From positions 1 through 64,000 of the forward strand of contig JAISUC010000018.1 in the NCBI GenBank assembly GCA_031272275.1: a stretch of 64,000 nucleotides of DNA. Direction: 5' to 3'. This stretch comes from Actinomycetes bacterium (GTDB taxonomy: Bacteria > Actinomycetota > Coriobacteriia > WRKU01 > WQUG01). Below the pieces are notes generated by a model. The model was not told the origin of the DNA. It worked only from the letters and a program-made list of their open reading frames with translations, and searched no databases. Shown one piece after another: positions 1 to 8,893 of this stretch (positions within the stretch are counted from its first letter, which is position 1; each line of letters begins with the position of its first letter). The translations under genes and the position numbers were made by a program.

Positions 1-1
1 T

Positions 2-97
2 CGCCCCCGTGTTCCTTGCAGCGACCGGAACCTCTCTGAACGGGTGGATGCGAAAACCTACTCGGTCTCCATCAACGCTGTTGGTGACGTAGTCTGA
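2..97 (+). CDS. possible C-terminal fragment of an unidentified protein
   Basis: An open frame enters from the left edge and ends at a TGA at 95-97, giving about 31 residues that end in Ser-Ile-Asn-Ala-Val-Gly-Asp-Val-Val. It would be convergent with xerD. No family can be recognised from so short a tail. The minus strand here also has an open frame but no start codon. Low confidence that it is a gene. Confidence 0.2.
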   Translation, partial: RPRVPCSDRNLSERVDAKTYSVSINAVGDVV

Positions 98-168
98 CAG
101 ACTTTGCGGGTGATGTCAAGCAAAAATCGTGCGAATCGTCACGCGGGGTGTGTTGCAGGACAAAACGC

Positions 169-1155
169 TCAGTTCTCGACCTTGCGGTGCGCCCGTGGGT
201 GATGCTGCAGGTATTCTTCCCTCAGGTGCTGTTCGGTCACGTGCGTGTAGATTTGCGTCGTCGCCAAATCGGCGTGCCCCAGCATTTCCTGCAGACTGCG
301 CAGGTCCGCCCCTCCCTCCAGCAAATGCGTCGCGAAAGAGTGCCGGAGCGTGTGGGGATGCATATGCGGTATGCCGGCACACTCCCCCGCCTCGCGCACG
401 ACCGTGTAAACGGCGGCACGATACAGCGGCTTGCCCTTGCTGGTCAAAAACAGCTTGCCGGTCACCGGGGCTGCGGCGATTTTCGGACGCAGGAACTCGC
501 GGCCGTGCTGCAGGTAACGCGCAATCCAGTGCGTGGCGACGTCTCCGATGGGGACGATGCGTTCTTTGTTGCCTTTGCCGATCACGCGAACCGTTTTGGC
601 GTCCAGGTCGACGTCCGCGACATCCAGGTCGCATGCCTCGCTGGCACGCAGCCCCGACGAATACAAGAGCTCGACCAGCGCGCGGTCGCGCAGCGCAACC
701 GGCGTGCCGTCGTCTTCCAAGCAACGGAAAAGGCCGGTCACCTGGGCCATGCTGAGGACTTCCGGCACGCGTTCGGGGGTGTTCACTTTGGGCAGGCGGT
801 TCAAGGGGAAGTTTGTGGTATGCCCCTCGCGGACCAGGAATTTGTGGAAACTGGAGAGCGCCGACAGTTTGCGGGTCAGCGAACGCGGCCGGTAACCGAC
901 GTCGCGCAGGTGGGCGATATAGTCGATGGCGTCATTTCTGCTGACGGTGTCGGGTGTCGTATGTTTGCGCTCGGTCAGCCATTTGACCCAGTCATTCAGG
1001 TCGCGACCATAGGAATCAATCGTGTTGCGTGAAGCGCCTTTCTCGGCGCTGAGGTACGCGAGGAATTCTTTGAGGAGTTCCTGTATGGGTTCTGTCGCGA
1101 TGTTCGTCGTGTTCGCGGTTTTTGCCGATTGTGCCGGTTGCGTCGGTTCCGCCAT
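169..1155 (-). CDS. xerD: site-specific tyrosine recombinase XerD/XerC
   Basis: Tyrosine recombinase of 328 residues, the usual Xer length plus a short Ala/Thr-rich N-terminal tail. The N-terminal SAM-like core-binding domain covers about residues 25-110 and the catalytic domain about 130-320. The full catalytic set is visible: Arg170 in SGLRASE, Lys194 in the beta hairpin, His268 and Arg271 in HTLRHSFATH, His294 in LGHA, and nucleophile Tyr303 in IYTHV. Xer recombinases resolve chromosome dimers at dif; no dif site was identified in this window. The start is set by GGAGGG just before the ATG. It lies downstream of hisI but has its own extended -10 promoter, so it is probably transcribed separately. 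XerD is preferred over XerC on general appearance only. Confidence 0.93.
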   Translation of the reverse strand: MAEPTQPAQSAKTANTTNIATEPIQELLKEFLAYLSAEKGASRNTIDSYGRDLNDWVKWLTERKHTTPDTVSRNDAIDYIAHLRDVGYRPRSLTRKLSALSSFHKFLVREGHTTNFPLNRLPKVNTPERVPEVLSMAQVTGLFRCLEDDGTPVALRDRALVELLYSSGLRASEACDLDVADVDLDAKTVRVIGKGNKERIVPIGDVATHWIARYLQHGREFLRPKIAAAPVTGKLFLTSKGKPLYRAAVYTVVREAGECAGIPHMHPHTLRHSFATHLLEGGADLRSLQEMLGHADLATTQIYTHVTEQHLREEYLQHHPRAHRKVEN

Positions 1156-1212
1156 GGGACGTCCCTCCTCCCTGGAGCAATGTACGGAGCACTCCCCTGC
1201 ATCCGCAATCGA

Positions 1213-1218
1213 ATTATA
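1213..1218 (-). promoter_or_regulatory. extended -10 promoter of xerD
   Basis: On the minus strand the sequence reads TGCTATAAT, a perfect -10 hexamer with the TGn extension, about 57 bases before the xerD ATG. No good -35 is visible, as expected for an extended -10 promoter. Confidence 0.55.
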
Positions 1219-1247
1219 GCAGACCCGATATCGTATCCCGTTTATAG

Positions 1248-1300
1248 GAGGATGCGCGGTTGCGCATCCGAGTCATTGATGCGGCGCGGGCGCGCACACG
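1248..1300. repeat. partial composite REP-like element
   Basis: A perfect 8-bp stem (GGATGCGC, loop GGTT, GCGCATCC at 1250-1269) is followed by GAGTCATTGAT. This is the first hairpin and linker of the composite repeat seen in full near 62.6 kb. The second and third hairpins are degenerate here. Confidence 0.6.
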
Positions 1301-1485
1301 GGTTATGCGGAGCCGTCCCAGACTTATTTTTCAGGACGTAACTTAAAGATTGGCAATCCTCGACCAGTTTTCAACCGATCACGTGGACCGTTTTTGGATT
1401 GACAAATACAACACAAACCGCGAATACAGGCGAATATGGCAAGGATTGGGGGAGTGCGTCCCGGCGACGCCGCGTCATTGGACGT
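1301..1485. other. intergenic stretch between xerD and hisI
   Basis: No gene is supported here. The stretch contains one exact copy of the 15-bp motif (1448-1462) and an AT-rich patch around 1390-1430. No clear terminator for the his operon is visible. Confidence 0.4.
1448..1462 (+). repeat. 15-bp interspersed motif, exact copy
   Basis: GGGGGAGTGCGTCCC, intergenic, 23 bases downstream of the hisI stop codon. Confidence 0.85.
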
Positions 1486-1833
1486 TCACGTCAGGGTGCG
1501 ATAAAAGCAGCTGCGGCGACCCGTGTGGCACGCCGTGCCGTCGCCTGTTTGTTCGACCAGGACCAACAGGCAGTCCGCGTCGCAGTCATAGCGGACCTGT
1601 TGCACCTGCTGAAAGTTCCCGCTTTCCTCGCCCTTGTTCCATAGGCGACGGCGGCTGCGCGACCAAAACCAGGTGCGCCCGGTATCCAGCGTACGCAGCA
1701 GCGCCTCGCGGTTCATCCACGCCAGCATCAGCACGCAGCCGTCGGCGGCGTCCTGGACGATGGCGGGAATCAGCCCGTCTGCGTCGTATCGCAGCTCGTC
1801 AACCGACAGGTCGCGCGTCTCGTCCGTGCTCAC
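1486..1833 (-). CDS. hisI: phosphoribosyl-AMP cyclohydrolase
   Basis: Single-domain HisI of 115 residues, the family length; no HisE pyrophosphohydrolase domain is attached. It opens the ring of phosphoribosyl-AMP in step three of histidine synthesis. The family signature is clear: an [10 protein letters not shown] segment, a WSRSRR segment, and the metal-binding CDCDAD motif with a later Cys in GTACHTG. The start is a GTG that overlaps the hisF TGA (GTGA), so translation is coupled. It is the last gene of the his operon. The missing HisE (phosphoribosyl-ATP pyrophosphatase) must be encoded elsewhere. Confidence 0.95.
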   Translation of the reverse strand: MSTDETRDLSVDELRYDADGLIPAIVQDAADGCVLMLAWMNREALLRTLDTGRTWFWSRSRRRLWNKGEESGNFQQVQQVRYDCDADCLLVLVEQTGDGTACHTGRRSCFYRTLT

Positions 1834-2597
1834 AGCCGCACCTCGATTCCGGCAGCCCGCATACATTCCTTGACCTCGCGTACGGAAAACTCGCCGAAGT
1901 GAAAGACGCTCGCCGCGAGTACCGCGTCGGCGTCCGCCTCGATAACGGCCTCGGCAAAATGTTCCGGACATCCCGCGCCGCCGCTTGCGATCACCGGCAC
2001 GTTCACCGCGCGCGTAATCGCTCGCGTCAGGTCGATGTCGAATCCGTCCTTGACCCCGTCGGTATCCATACTGGTCAGCAGGATCTCGCCGCTACCCAAC
2101 GACACGACACGGCGCGCCCACTGCACGGCATCCAGGTCGGTCGTCACACGCCCACCGTTGATCACGACCTCCCAGCGCGCCGGATTGCTGCCCTTGATGC
2201 GTCGCGCGTCAATCGCGGTCACGATACACTGCGAGCCATAGATCTCGCTGGTTTGGCGAATCAGGTCGGGGTTTCTGACCGCCGCACTGTTCAGCGATAT
2301 TTTGTCCGCCCCGCAGCTGAGCATCGCGCGGATGTCGTCGGCACTGCGCATGCCGCCGCCCACGGTATACGGAATGAAACATTCCTCGCTGGTGCGTGCA
2401 GCCACATCCAACATGGCAGGACGCGCCTCGTGCGTGGCGGTGATATCCAAAAACACGACCTCGTCGGCACCGGCGACATCATAGGCGGCAGCCAATTCGA
2501 CCGGGTCGCCGGCATCGCGCAGGTTCACGAAATTGACGCCTTTGACGACGCGTCCCTCGTGCACATCCAAGCACGGAATCACACGCTTCGCCAGCAT
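1830..2597 (-). CDS. hisF: imidazole glycerol phosphate synthase, cyclase subunit
   Basis: HisF TIM barrel of 255 residues, full length. With HisH it converts PRFAR and ammonia to imidazole glycerol phosphate plus AICAR. The two catalytic aspartates are visible, Asp11 in [13 protein letters not shown] and the second in VTAIDARR, along with the phosphate-binding VGGGMRS and ASGGAG loops. It overlaps hisI at its 3' end. A 102-bp gap with a terminator-shaped palindrome separates it from hisA upstream, an unusual break in an otherwise tightly packed operon. Confidence 0.97.
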   Translation of the reverse strand: MLAKRVIPCLDVHEGRVVKGVNFVNLRDAGDPVELAAAYDVAGADEVVFLDITATHEARPAMLDVAARTSEECFIPYTVGGGMRSADDIRAMLSCGADKISLNSAAVRNPDLIRQTSEIYGSQCIVTAIDARRIKGSNPARWEVVINGGRVTTDLDAVQWARRVVSLGSGEILLTSMDTDGVKDGFDIDLTRAITRAVNVPVIASGGAGCPEHFAEAVIEADADAVLAASVFHFGEFSVREVKECMRAAGIEVRL

Positions 2598-2629
2598 CAG
2601 ACGACACCTCCCGTGACAATGGTCTGTCG

Positions 2630-2660
2630 ACTCAATAAAAACCTTTCCGGGTTTTTTCTG
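2630..2660. terminator. terminator-shaped palindrome between hisA and hisF
   Basis: GACTCA is followed by AAAAACC, a short TTTCC loop, and GGGTTTTTTC. The A-tract/T-tract arms and the GACTCA flank resemble the palindromes inserted in the hemY genes. It lies inside the his operon, so it may attenuate, stabilise a 3' end, or be an inserted element. Confidence 0.5.
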
Positions 2661-2699
2661 CGTGCGCTCCGCTCGCGCTGTAAACTATCCTGCGACATA

Positions 2700-3476
2700 C
2701 TACTCCCCCCACAGGTCTGCGGCACAGACCGGTTCGGTCAGGACACCGGCGTCACGCAGTACCGCGTTGGCCTGTTCGATCGTGAACGCGTCTTCGTACA
2801 GCGCGCGCCCGCAGATAATCCCCTCGACTGCACGGGGCCCCGCCGCAGCCAGCGCCGCGATGTCATCCAGTGTCGCCACACCTCCGCTTGCCACCACCGG
2901 AAAGCCCGCCGCCGCGGCAATTCCGCGATACATGTCCGCATTCACGCCGGTCTGCATGCCGTCGCGCGCGATATCCGTGTACACCAGGTGCCTGATACCC
3001 CAGTCGGCGATTTCCGAGACCAGCTGACCGGCGGGTTTATCGGTTGCCTTGACCCAACCGTCGACGTGCACCATCCCGTCGCGCGCATCAATGCCTGCGA
3101 CCAGGTGTTCCTCGCCGAATTCCTCCAGCGCCGTCTGCACGAACGCCGGTTCATTCGCCAGTTTCGTGCCCAAAATCACCCGGTCGACCCCGCCACGCAA
3201 CAAAGCCTCGATGGTCTCCAGATGGCGTATACCGCCGCCGACCTCAATCGGCACGCCCACGCGATGCGCGATATGTTCGATGATGCTGAGGTTCTCGGGA
3301 AACCCGGTTCGCGCCCCATCCAGGTCGACGATGTGCAAATAACGCGCCCCGGCATCGCGCCACGCGCGCGCCTGAGCCACCGGGTCCTCGTGATAGACCG
3401 TGACCTGATCATAGTCGCCGCGCGCCAGTCGCACCGCACGCCCATCCAAAATGTCAATTGCCGGTAGCAAATACAC
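2700..3476 (-). CDS. hisA: phosphoribosylformimino-AICAR phosphate isomerase
   Basis: HisA TIM barrel of about 258 residues. It isomerises ProFAR to PRFAR, the substrate of HisHF. The sequence shows LLPAIDILDGRAVRL at the N terminus with the catalytic Asp, a VGGGIRH phosphate loop, LVYTDIARDG with the second Asp, and ASGGVA. A GTG at 3491 overlapping the hisH stop would add five residues. The GTG at 3476 has AGGAG seven bases upstream and gives the family-typical N terminus, so it is preferred. The stop region reads GGGGGGAGTAG, a partial match to the 15-bp motif. Confidence 0.95.
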   Translation of the reverse strand: MYLLPAIDILDGRAVRLARGDYDQVTVYHEDPVAQARAWRDAGARYLHIVDLDGARTGFPENLSIIEHIAHRVGVPIEVGGGIRHLETIEALLRGGVDRVILGTKLANEPAFVQTALEEFGEEHLVAGIDARDGMVHVDGWVKATDKPAGQLVSEIADWGIRHLVYTDIARDGMQTGVNADMYRGIAAAAGFPVVASGGVATLDDIAALAAAGPRAVEGIICGRALYEDAFTIEQANAVLRDAGVLTEPVCAADLWGE

Positions 3477-3487
3477 CTTATCACTCC

Positions 3488-4141
3488 TCACGTTTTCGGG
3501 ACGTCGCCGCGTGCCTGCGCCAAAGCCGCAAAGTTCCGCAGCAGCCGCAAACCGGTCGCCGATGATTTCTCGGGATGAAACTGCACACCGTACACCGAAC
3601 CGCGCCTGACCGCGCTGACGAACCGGCCGCCGTAATCGGTGGTTCCCAAAATATCGGCGTCGTCTGCGGGTACGCAGTGAAAGCTGTGCACGAAATAGAA
3701 CCAGGGTTTCGCTTGCGTATCGGGGGGGAGTACGTTCCCCAGTGCCTCGCCTGCGGCAAACGTCACGGTGTTGAACCCGATGTGGGGCACCTTGATATCG
3801 CGCGCCTTTGCATCAAACTGTTCGACCGTGCCCGGAATCAACCCCAGTCCGCTCCATGTCCCAAACTCGTAACTGGTCTCGAACAACAGCTGCATCCCCA
3901 AACAGATTCCCAGCAGAGGTTTTCCGGCATTCACCGCCGCGCGCAACGCCGGTACCATGCCGGAATCGCTCAGGCGCTCCATCGCATCGCGAAAGGCTCC
4001 CACACCGGGCAACACCAGCGCATCGGCCGACGCCAAGCACGCGGGGTCATCGGTCACACGCACATCATGTGCCCCTGCGTGTTCCAGGCCCTTTTGGGCG
4101 CTTCGGAGGTTTCCCATGCCATAGTCGATGACGGCAATCAT
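3488..4141 (-). CDS. hisH: imidazole glycerol phosphate synthase, glutaminase subunit
   Basis: Class I glutamine amidotransferase of 217 residues that supplies ammonia to HisF. The N terminus IAVIDYGMGNLRS and the oxyanion strand LPGVGAF are typical. The nucleophile Cys is in GICLGMQLLFE, and the His-Glu pair is in VQFHPEKS. It ends just before hisA and follows hisB by four bases, so the genes are co-transcribed. A slightly imperfect 15-bp motif copy lies inside the gene near 3724-3739. Confidence 0.97.
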   Translation of the reverse strand: MIAVIDYGMGNLRSAQKGLEHAGAHDVRVTDDPACLASADALVLPGVGAFRDAMERLSDSGMVPALRAAVNAGKPLLGICLGMQLLFETSYEFGTWSGLGLIPGTVEQFDAKARDIKVPHIGFNTVTFAAGEALGNVLPPDTQAKPWFYFVHSFHCVPADDADILGTTDYGGRFVSAVRRGSVYGVQFHPEKSSATGLRLLRNFAALAQARGDVPKT

Positions 4142-4145
4142 GGGA

Positions 4146-4733
4146 CTACAGGCTCCCTTTGGTCGAGGGAATGCCGACTACGCGCGCATCGGGCGCAACA
4201 GCTGTGCGCAACGCGCGCGCGGCGGCCTTGAACGCGGCCTCCAGAATGTGGTGGCTGTTGTCGCCTGACAGCGACTGCAGATGCAGCGTAATCCCTGCGT
4301 TTGACGCGAAGGCGATAAAGAACTCGCGGGCAAGTGTGGTGTCAAAGGTCCCGATAAGCTCGATCGGGATGTCCACCCGATAATGCAGCTGTCCGCGCCC
4401 GCTGATATCAACTGCCGCCAGCACACAGGCCTCGTCCATCGGGACCACGGCATCGCCAAAGCGGGTGATACCCGATTTGTCCCCCAGCGCCTGTGCAAAG
4501 GCCTGGCCCAGGACAATACCGACGTCTTCGACCGTGTGGTGTTCGTCGACCTCCAGGTCTCCCTGCGCCGCGACCGCCAGATCGAACCCGCCGTGGCGGG
4601 TGAATGCACACAGCATGTGGTCGAAAAACGGCGCGCCGGTGGTGATATCGGCCGTGCCTGTGCCGTCCAGAGTCAAATCCAGATGGATCCGGGTTTCGGT
4701 CGTTTCGCGATCACAGATGACGGTTCGTGTCAT
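4146..4733 (-). CDS. hisB: imidazoleglycerol-phosphate dehydratase
   Basis: Monofunctional HisB of 195 residues without the phosphatase domain, as usual in actinobacteria. It dehydrates imidazole glycerol phosphate to imidazole acetol phosphate using a di-manganese site. The two metal-binding signatures, DEHHTVEDV and DNSHHILEA, are both present, as is FFDHML near the N terminus. The histidinol-phosphate phosphatase needed by the pathway is not in the window. An AAGGGGG ribosome-binding site precedes the ATG, and hisC lies 15 bases upstream. Confidence 0.97.
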   Translation of the reverse strand: MTRTVICDRETTETRIHLDLTLDGTGTADITTGAPFFDHMLCAFTRHGGFDLAVAAQGDLEVDEHHTVEDVGIVLGQAFAQALGDKSGITRFGDAVVPMDEACVLAAVDISGRGQLHYRVDIPIELIGTFDTTLAREFFIAFASNAGITLHLQSLSGDNSHHILEAAFKAAARALRTAVAPDARVVGIPSTKGSL

Positions 4734-4748
4734 ATTCGTGCTACCCCC

Positions 4749-5840
4749 TTATGAATTCCCTGCCGGCGCTTGCCCGAGTATCGCACGCAGTGCCGCCAAG
4801 AAGGCATCGTTTTCTGCGCGGGTACCCACGGTCACACGCAGGCAGTCGCGCAGCTGTGGTGCGGCGCTGAAATCGCGGACCAGAATGCGATGCTCGTCCA
4901 CCAGGCGCTGCCAGACGCTGTGGGCGTCTGCAACCCGGAACAACAGGAAGTTCGCATCCGAAGGCCACACCTCGACAGCCTGAATCGCGGAAAGTTCGCG
5001 ATACAGGCGACGGCGTTCGTTCATCACCGTCTCGATCATCGGCACGAACAGTTGCCGGCGCCGATATGCCGCAGCACCCGCCAGCTGGGTGAAGGCATTG
5101 ACCGAGTAGGTCTGGCGTGCCTTGGCAAAGGTGGTGATGACATCAGGAGACGCCAGCAGGTATCCCAGACGGAGCGACGACAGACAAAACGCCTTGCTGA
5201 AGGTCCGCAGTATCGCCAGATTCGCGTGTGCGTCCAGATAGGGGCGCATGCTGCGCCGAGAAAACTCGAAATACGCCTCGTCCACCAGCACTAAGGCGTC
5301 GGTCGCGTCCAATATGCGCAGCAGGTCTTCTTCGGGGGTCAAAGCTCCGGTCGGGTTGTTCGGGTTTGCCACGATGACCAGATCAACGTCCGTCTGTGCC
5401 AGGGCAGCCACCACCGCGTCGGTATCCAGCGCAAAGCTGTCAGTAGTACGCGGAACCGACAGCACGCGCGTGTCGGTTAGCGCGGCATCGATGCCGTAAA
5501 TCGAAAAGGTCGGCGGCGCATTCAGGAACGTTCGCCCCGCACCCCCCCAGCAGATCAGCGCATCCAGCAACAGCTCATCTCCGCCGTTTGCCACCAGCAC
5601 ACAATCGCTGTCCAGCCCGTTCGCATCGGCAATCAGCGCGCGCAGATCATCGGCAGCAGGGTCAGGGTAACGGTTGAAGGCAAACCCGTCCAGTGCCGCC
5701 GCCAGTTCCCGGCGGAGCTCTTCGGGCAGATTTGCCGGTGATTCGTTCGATGCCAGAATGGTGACGCCTGCAGGGTCATGGGCATTGTAGGCTCGCAGAT
5801 TCGTGATAGATTCGCGCGTCGGGCGCACGGTCGTGCTCAT
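4749..5840 (-). CDS. hisC: histidinol-phosphate aminotransferase
   Basis: Fold-type I PLP aminotransferase of 363 residues that converts imidazole acetol phosphate to histidinol phosphate. Visible family features are SNESPANLP near the N terminus, NPNNPTG, DEAYFEF, and the PLP lysine in RTFSKAFCLSSLRLGYL. The start overlaps the hisD stop (ATGA at 5837-5840), so the two are translationally coupled. Confidence 0.96.
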   Translation of the reverse strand: MSTTVRPTRESITNLRAYNAHDPAGVTILASNESPANLPEELRRELAAALDGFAFNRYPDPAADDLRALIADANGLDSDCVLVANGGDELLLDALICWGGAGRTFLNAPPTFSIYGIDAALTDTRVLSVPRTTDSFALDTDAVVAALAQTDVDLVIVANPNNPTGALTPEEDLLRILDATDALVLVDEAYFEFSRRSMRPYLDAHANLAILRTFSKAFCLSSLRLGYLLASPDVITTFAKARQTYSVNAFTQLAGAAAYRRRQLFVPMIETVMNERRRLYRELSAIQAVEVWPSDANFLLFRVADAHSVWQRLVDEHRILVRDFSAAPQLRDCLRVTVGTRAENDAFLAALRAILGQAPAGNS

Positions 5841-7162
5841 CGTGGGTCCTTTCCGCCGTCAGCCTGTTTGTGCAGCAGTTCCATGCGCATACGCACCGCC
5901 TGTGCGTGCGACCAGAAACCCTCGGTATCCGCGAGCGTCGTGATGGCATCGGCGTCAGCCGCCAAAGCCGCCGGCGTATAACGCAGCACGCTGGTCTTTT
6001 TCACGAAATCGTCCACAGTGAGCGGCGAGCTGAAACGCGCGGTGCCCTCGGTCGGCAGGGTGTGGTTGGGACCTGCCAGGTAATCGCCCACCGGCTCGGG
6101 CGTCCAAGGACCCAGAAAGATGGCACCGGCCGTGGTAATGGCACCCAGCAGATCCATCGGACGCCGGGTCAGAACCTCCAAGTGTTCGGGGGCTATCACG
6201 TTGGCTGCCGCCACCGCCGTATCCAGGTCCGGGCAGATCAAGGCGACCCCGTTGTCACTGATGGCGGTGCGCGTGATGTCGGCACGCGTGGTCATTTCGA
6301 GCAAGGTTGAGAGCTCTGACTCCACCTGATCGGGCAGCGTTGCGTCAGTCGTCACCAAATAGACGGCGGCGCGGGGGTCGTGTTCGGCCTGTGCCATCAG
6401 GTCGATGGCCACCTGGGAGGCGTCCGCCGTGTCGTCTGTCAGCACCAGGACCTCGCTGGGGCCGGCAATCATGTCGATGCCGACGCGCCCCTGGACGCAG
6501 CGTTTCGCGGCAGCCACATAGGCGTTTCCCGGGCCGGTGATTTTGTCGACCGCCGGGATGGATTCGGTGCCGTATGCCAGCGCGGCTATGGCCTGGGCGC
6601 CGCCGACGCGATAAATTTCGGTGACGCCGCAGATGTCGGCTGCCACCAGGGTGCTGGCGACGATGGTGCCGTGGGGCTGCGGGGGTCCGATGACGGCGAT
6701 TTCGGGGACACCTGCGACCTGTGCGGGGATGACATTCATCAGGACCGAGCTGGGGTAATCGGCGCGCCCGCCCGGTGCATAGATGCCGACGCGCGCGATC
6801 GGGGTAATTTTCTGGCCCAGCAGGGTACCGGTTTCCTCGGTGGTAAACCAGCTTTGCTGGACCTGGCGTTCGTGGAAGGCGCGAATGCGGTCGGCGGCCT
6901 TGCGCAGCGCAGCAACCAGTTCAGGACTCACGGCGTCATAAGCGGCTGCGATATCAGTTGCCGGTACGCGCAGATCCGTCAAGTTGACCGCATCGAAACG
7001 CGCCGTGTATTCCTTGATCGCCGCATCCCCGCGCGCGGCGACATCCGCCACAATTGCGCGCGCCGTGGCGTCGATCGCGTCATCGATGCCGCCGCTGCGA
7101 TCCAGGATCTGTTCGGTCAGGCGCTCGCCGGCTGCCAGTTCTATGCGTCGCATCAGTGCCAT
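5837..7162 (-). CDS. hisD: histidinol dehydrogenase
   Basis: HisD of 441 residues, the family length. It oxidises histidinol to histidine in two NAD-dependent steps using zinc. The signatures include APGGRADYPSSVLM, GGAQAIAALAYGT, GPGNAYVAAAKR, MIAGPSEV, a QAEHDP zinc region, and GPNHTLPT near the C terminus with the catalytic His. It lies three bases downstream of the hisZ-hisG gene. Confidence 0.97.
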   Translation of the reverse strand: MALMRRIELAAGERLTEQILDRSGGIDDAIDATARAIVADVAARGDAAIKEYTARFDAVNLTDLRVPATDIAAAYDAVSPELVAALRKAADRIRAFHERQVQQSWFTTEETGTLLGQKITPIARVGIYAPGGRADYPSSVLMNVIPAQVAGVPEIAVIGPPQPHGTIVASTLVAADICGVTEIYRVGGAQAIAALAYGTESIPAVDKITGPGNAYVAAAKRCVQGRVGIDMIAGPSEVLVLTDDTADASQVAIDLMAQAEHDPRAAVYLVTTDATLPDQVESELSTLLEMTTRADITRTAISDNGVALICPDLDTAVAAANVIAPEHLEVLTRRPMDLLGAITTAGAIFLGPWTPEPVGDYLAGPNHTLPTEGTARFSSPLTVDDFVKKTSVLRYTPAALAADADAITTLADTEGFWSHAQAVRMRMELLHKQADGGKDPR

Positions 7163-7165
7163 GTG

Positions 7166-8893
7166 CTATTCCCCTTTCGTGCTGTCAGTCGTGTGTGCGG
7201 TCGTTTGTGTCGCGTGTGTCACGCCGGTCAGGCGCCTGAATGCGCGCGCCAGTTCCATCACGCGCCCGTCGCGTCGGGCGCTGACGGTGTTTGCCACAAA
7301 GCGCGCTGTGCTGGGCAGCAAGTGCTCGACGATGCGGAGCTTGTTCTCGCGCAGCGTGGTGCCCGTTTGCGTGATGTCCACGATAACATCCGCAATGCCG
7401 ATCAAAGGCGCAAGCTCGATATTTCCGTTCAGTTTGACGATTTCAGCCTGGATGCCGCGCGCGTCGAAATGCGCCTGTGCCAGCCGGGGGTATTTGGTCG
7501 CAACGCGCACCGTCCCCAGCGCGAGCGACATCTCATCGAGCGTCGCCGTGTCCGTATCGCGTGCCGCAACCACGAACTCACAGGCACCGAAGCCCAAATC
7601 CGCCAACTGCAACAGCGGGAAATCAGCCTCCACCAAAATGTCGCGTCCGCCGATACCGCAGTCAACCGCCCCGCGCGACACGTAGATGGCCACATCCGAC
7701 GGTTTCGCGATGGTGTATTCGACGCCGTCGGCCTGTACCTGCAAGCGCCTGCCGGCCTCCGCCAGCCCGCGCGTATCGAGGCCTGCGGCGTCCAACAGCT
7801 CCACGGTATCACCAAACAGCTTTCCCTTGGGAACGGCGATGCGGAGTACGTCCCGTTGCGCTGCGTTACCTGCCGACATTGCCCGCTGTAGGCGCGGGAC
7901 CGCATAAACGAAACCGGCTGCGGGCAGGTCGCGACCCAAACTGGCAAGCAAGGTGTCATAGCGACCGCCCGAACCCAACAGTTCACCTGCGGCGGGCGCA
8001 TAGATCTCGAACACCAGCCCGGTGTAATAGTCGAAATCGGGTGCGACCGAAAAATCGATGCGGAAGTGACGGTCCAACCCGGCATCGATAAGCCCGTGAC
8101 AGGTCGCGGCAAAGCCCTCCATGGCGCGTCGCGCCTGCCCGTCCAGGTCGTCGACGGCGTCTACCAAGCGGTCTGCCAAGCTTAAGTCGCCCTGCGTGTC
8201 GATCAGCGCACGCAGCGCAGATGCAGCCCCGCGCCCTGCTGCCGGTGCTGCAGCCACCAGCTCGGTCAGGCGAATCAGGTCGCCTGCGCGCCAGGCGGCA
8301 TATGCGGCGTCGGCGTCGTCGGCGTCGTCAGCGGCAAGGGCATCCACGCTATCCCCATCTGTGGCGCCGGCAAGGGCGACTGCTATCAGGCGGCGCATGA
8401 CCGTGCTGTTCGACAGGTGGATGCAGTAATCATCCAGACCCGCCGCGTCCAGTCCGGCAGCCGCCAGCTGCAGGATTTCCAGATCCGCCGTTTCTGCGTC
8501 CGGACCGATGCATTCGATGCCGATTTGCGTGAATTGGCGGTCGTTTCCCCGCAGCGATTCCTGCTCGCGGAAGACCTCGGCCGAATAGCGCAGCCGAAAC
8601 GGTGCGTCCAGACCGCGAAAGCGGGTTGCCACCACGCGTGCCAAGGGTATGGTGACGTCGGTGCGCAGCGCCAAGAGACGTCCGTCGACGTCCACAAAGC
8701 GAAATGCGTCGTCGCGGTGTGCACTGCCCGCAGCATCCAGCGCGTCAAAGTATTCGATACTGGGGGTCTCGATCAGACCATAGCCGCCCGTCTCAAAGCA
8801 GGCGTTGATGCGGGCAAGCAATGCCTCGCGCGCTTGGGCCTCGGCGGGCAACAGGTCGCGAAATCCACGCGGTCGACGCAAATCCAAGGACAT
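7166..8893 (-). CDS. hisZG: HisZ-HisG fusion: ATP phosphoribosyltransferase, regulatory plus catalytic
   Basis: One uninterrupted frame of 575 residues joins two proteins that are normally separate. Residues 1 to about 340 are HisZ, a histidyl-tRNA-synthetase-like regulatory subunit: PRGFRDLLP, a GYGLIETPSIEYFD strand, RTDVTIPLARV, VFREQES, QIGIECIG, and LLGSGGRYDTLLASLG. From about residue 348 (RIAVPKGKL) it is a short-form HisG with SDVAIYVSRGAVDCGIGGRD and a DITQTGTTLRENKL phosphate loop. It catalyses and controls the first step of histidine synthesis. The junction carries a near-copy of the 15-bp motif and an in-frame ATG (MSAGNAAQ), so internal initiation of a free HisG is possible. The start is backed by AAAGGAACGAT before ATG. 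It is the first gene of the his operon. Confidence 0.93.
   Translation of the reverse strand: MSLDLRRPRGFRDLLPAEAQAREALLARINACFETGGYGLIETPSIEYFDALDAAGSAHRDDAFRFVDVDGRLLALRTDVTIPLARVVATRFRGLDAPFRLRYSAEVFREQESLRGNDRQFTQIGIECIGPDAETADLEILQLAAAGLDAAGLDDYCIHLSNSTVMRRLIAVALAGATDGDSVDALAADDADDADAAYAAWRAGDLIRLTELVAAAPAAGRGAASALRALIDTQGDLSLADRLVDAVDDLDGQARRAMEGFAATCHGLIDAGLDRHFRIDFSVAPDFDYYTGLVFEIYAPAAGELLGSGGRYDTLLASLGRDLPAAGFVYAVPRLQRAMSAGNAAQRDVLRIAVPKGKLFGDTVELLDAAGLDTRGLAEAGRRLQVQADGVEYTIAKPSDVAIYVSRGAVDCGIGGRDILVEADFPLLQLADLGFGACEFVVAARDTDTATLDEMSLALGTVRVATKYPRLAQAHFDARGIQAEIVKLNGNIELAPLIGIADVIVDITQTGTTLRENKLRIVEHLLPSTARFVANTVSARRDGRVMELARAFRRLTGVTHATQTTAHTTDSTKGE
7841..7854 (+). repeat. 15-bp motif, near-copy at the HisZ/HisG junction
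   Basis: GCGGAGTACGTCCC matches the 3' part of the motif but has lost part of the leading G run. It lies in the codons joining the two domains of the fused gene. Confidence 0.45.

Noticed and set aside
1..115. A minus-strand gene start at the left edge
   Set aside because: The minus frame is open but has no ATG, GTG or TTG start in the visible stretch.
1396..1430. A plus-strand promoter (TTGACA with GAATAC) downstream of hisI
   Set aside because: No plus-strand gene follows; the match is probably chance in an AT-rich patch.
2700..2712. Other TACTCCCCC strings (about 2701, 26399, 31902, 44621, 47040) as motif copies
   Set aside because: They match only the G-run side and lack GGGACG, so they were not counted, although some may be decayed copies.
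1350..3467. A 705-codon open frame on the plus strand
   Set aside because: It lies antisense to hisI, hisF and hisA, which are certain. It is Arg/His/Pro-rich with no recognisable domain, as expected of a high-GC shadow frame.
6380..7891. A 503-codon plus-strand open frame
   Set aside because: It is antisense to hisD and the hisZ-hisG gene, both clearly coding, and shows no domain.
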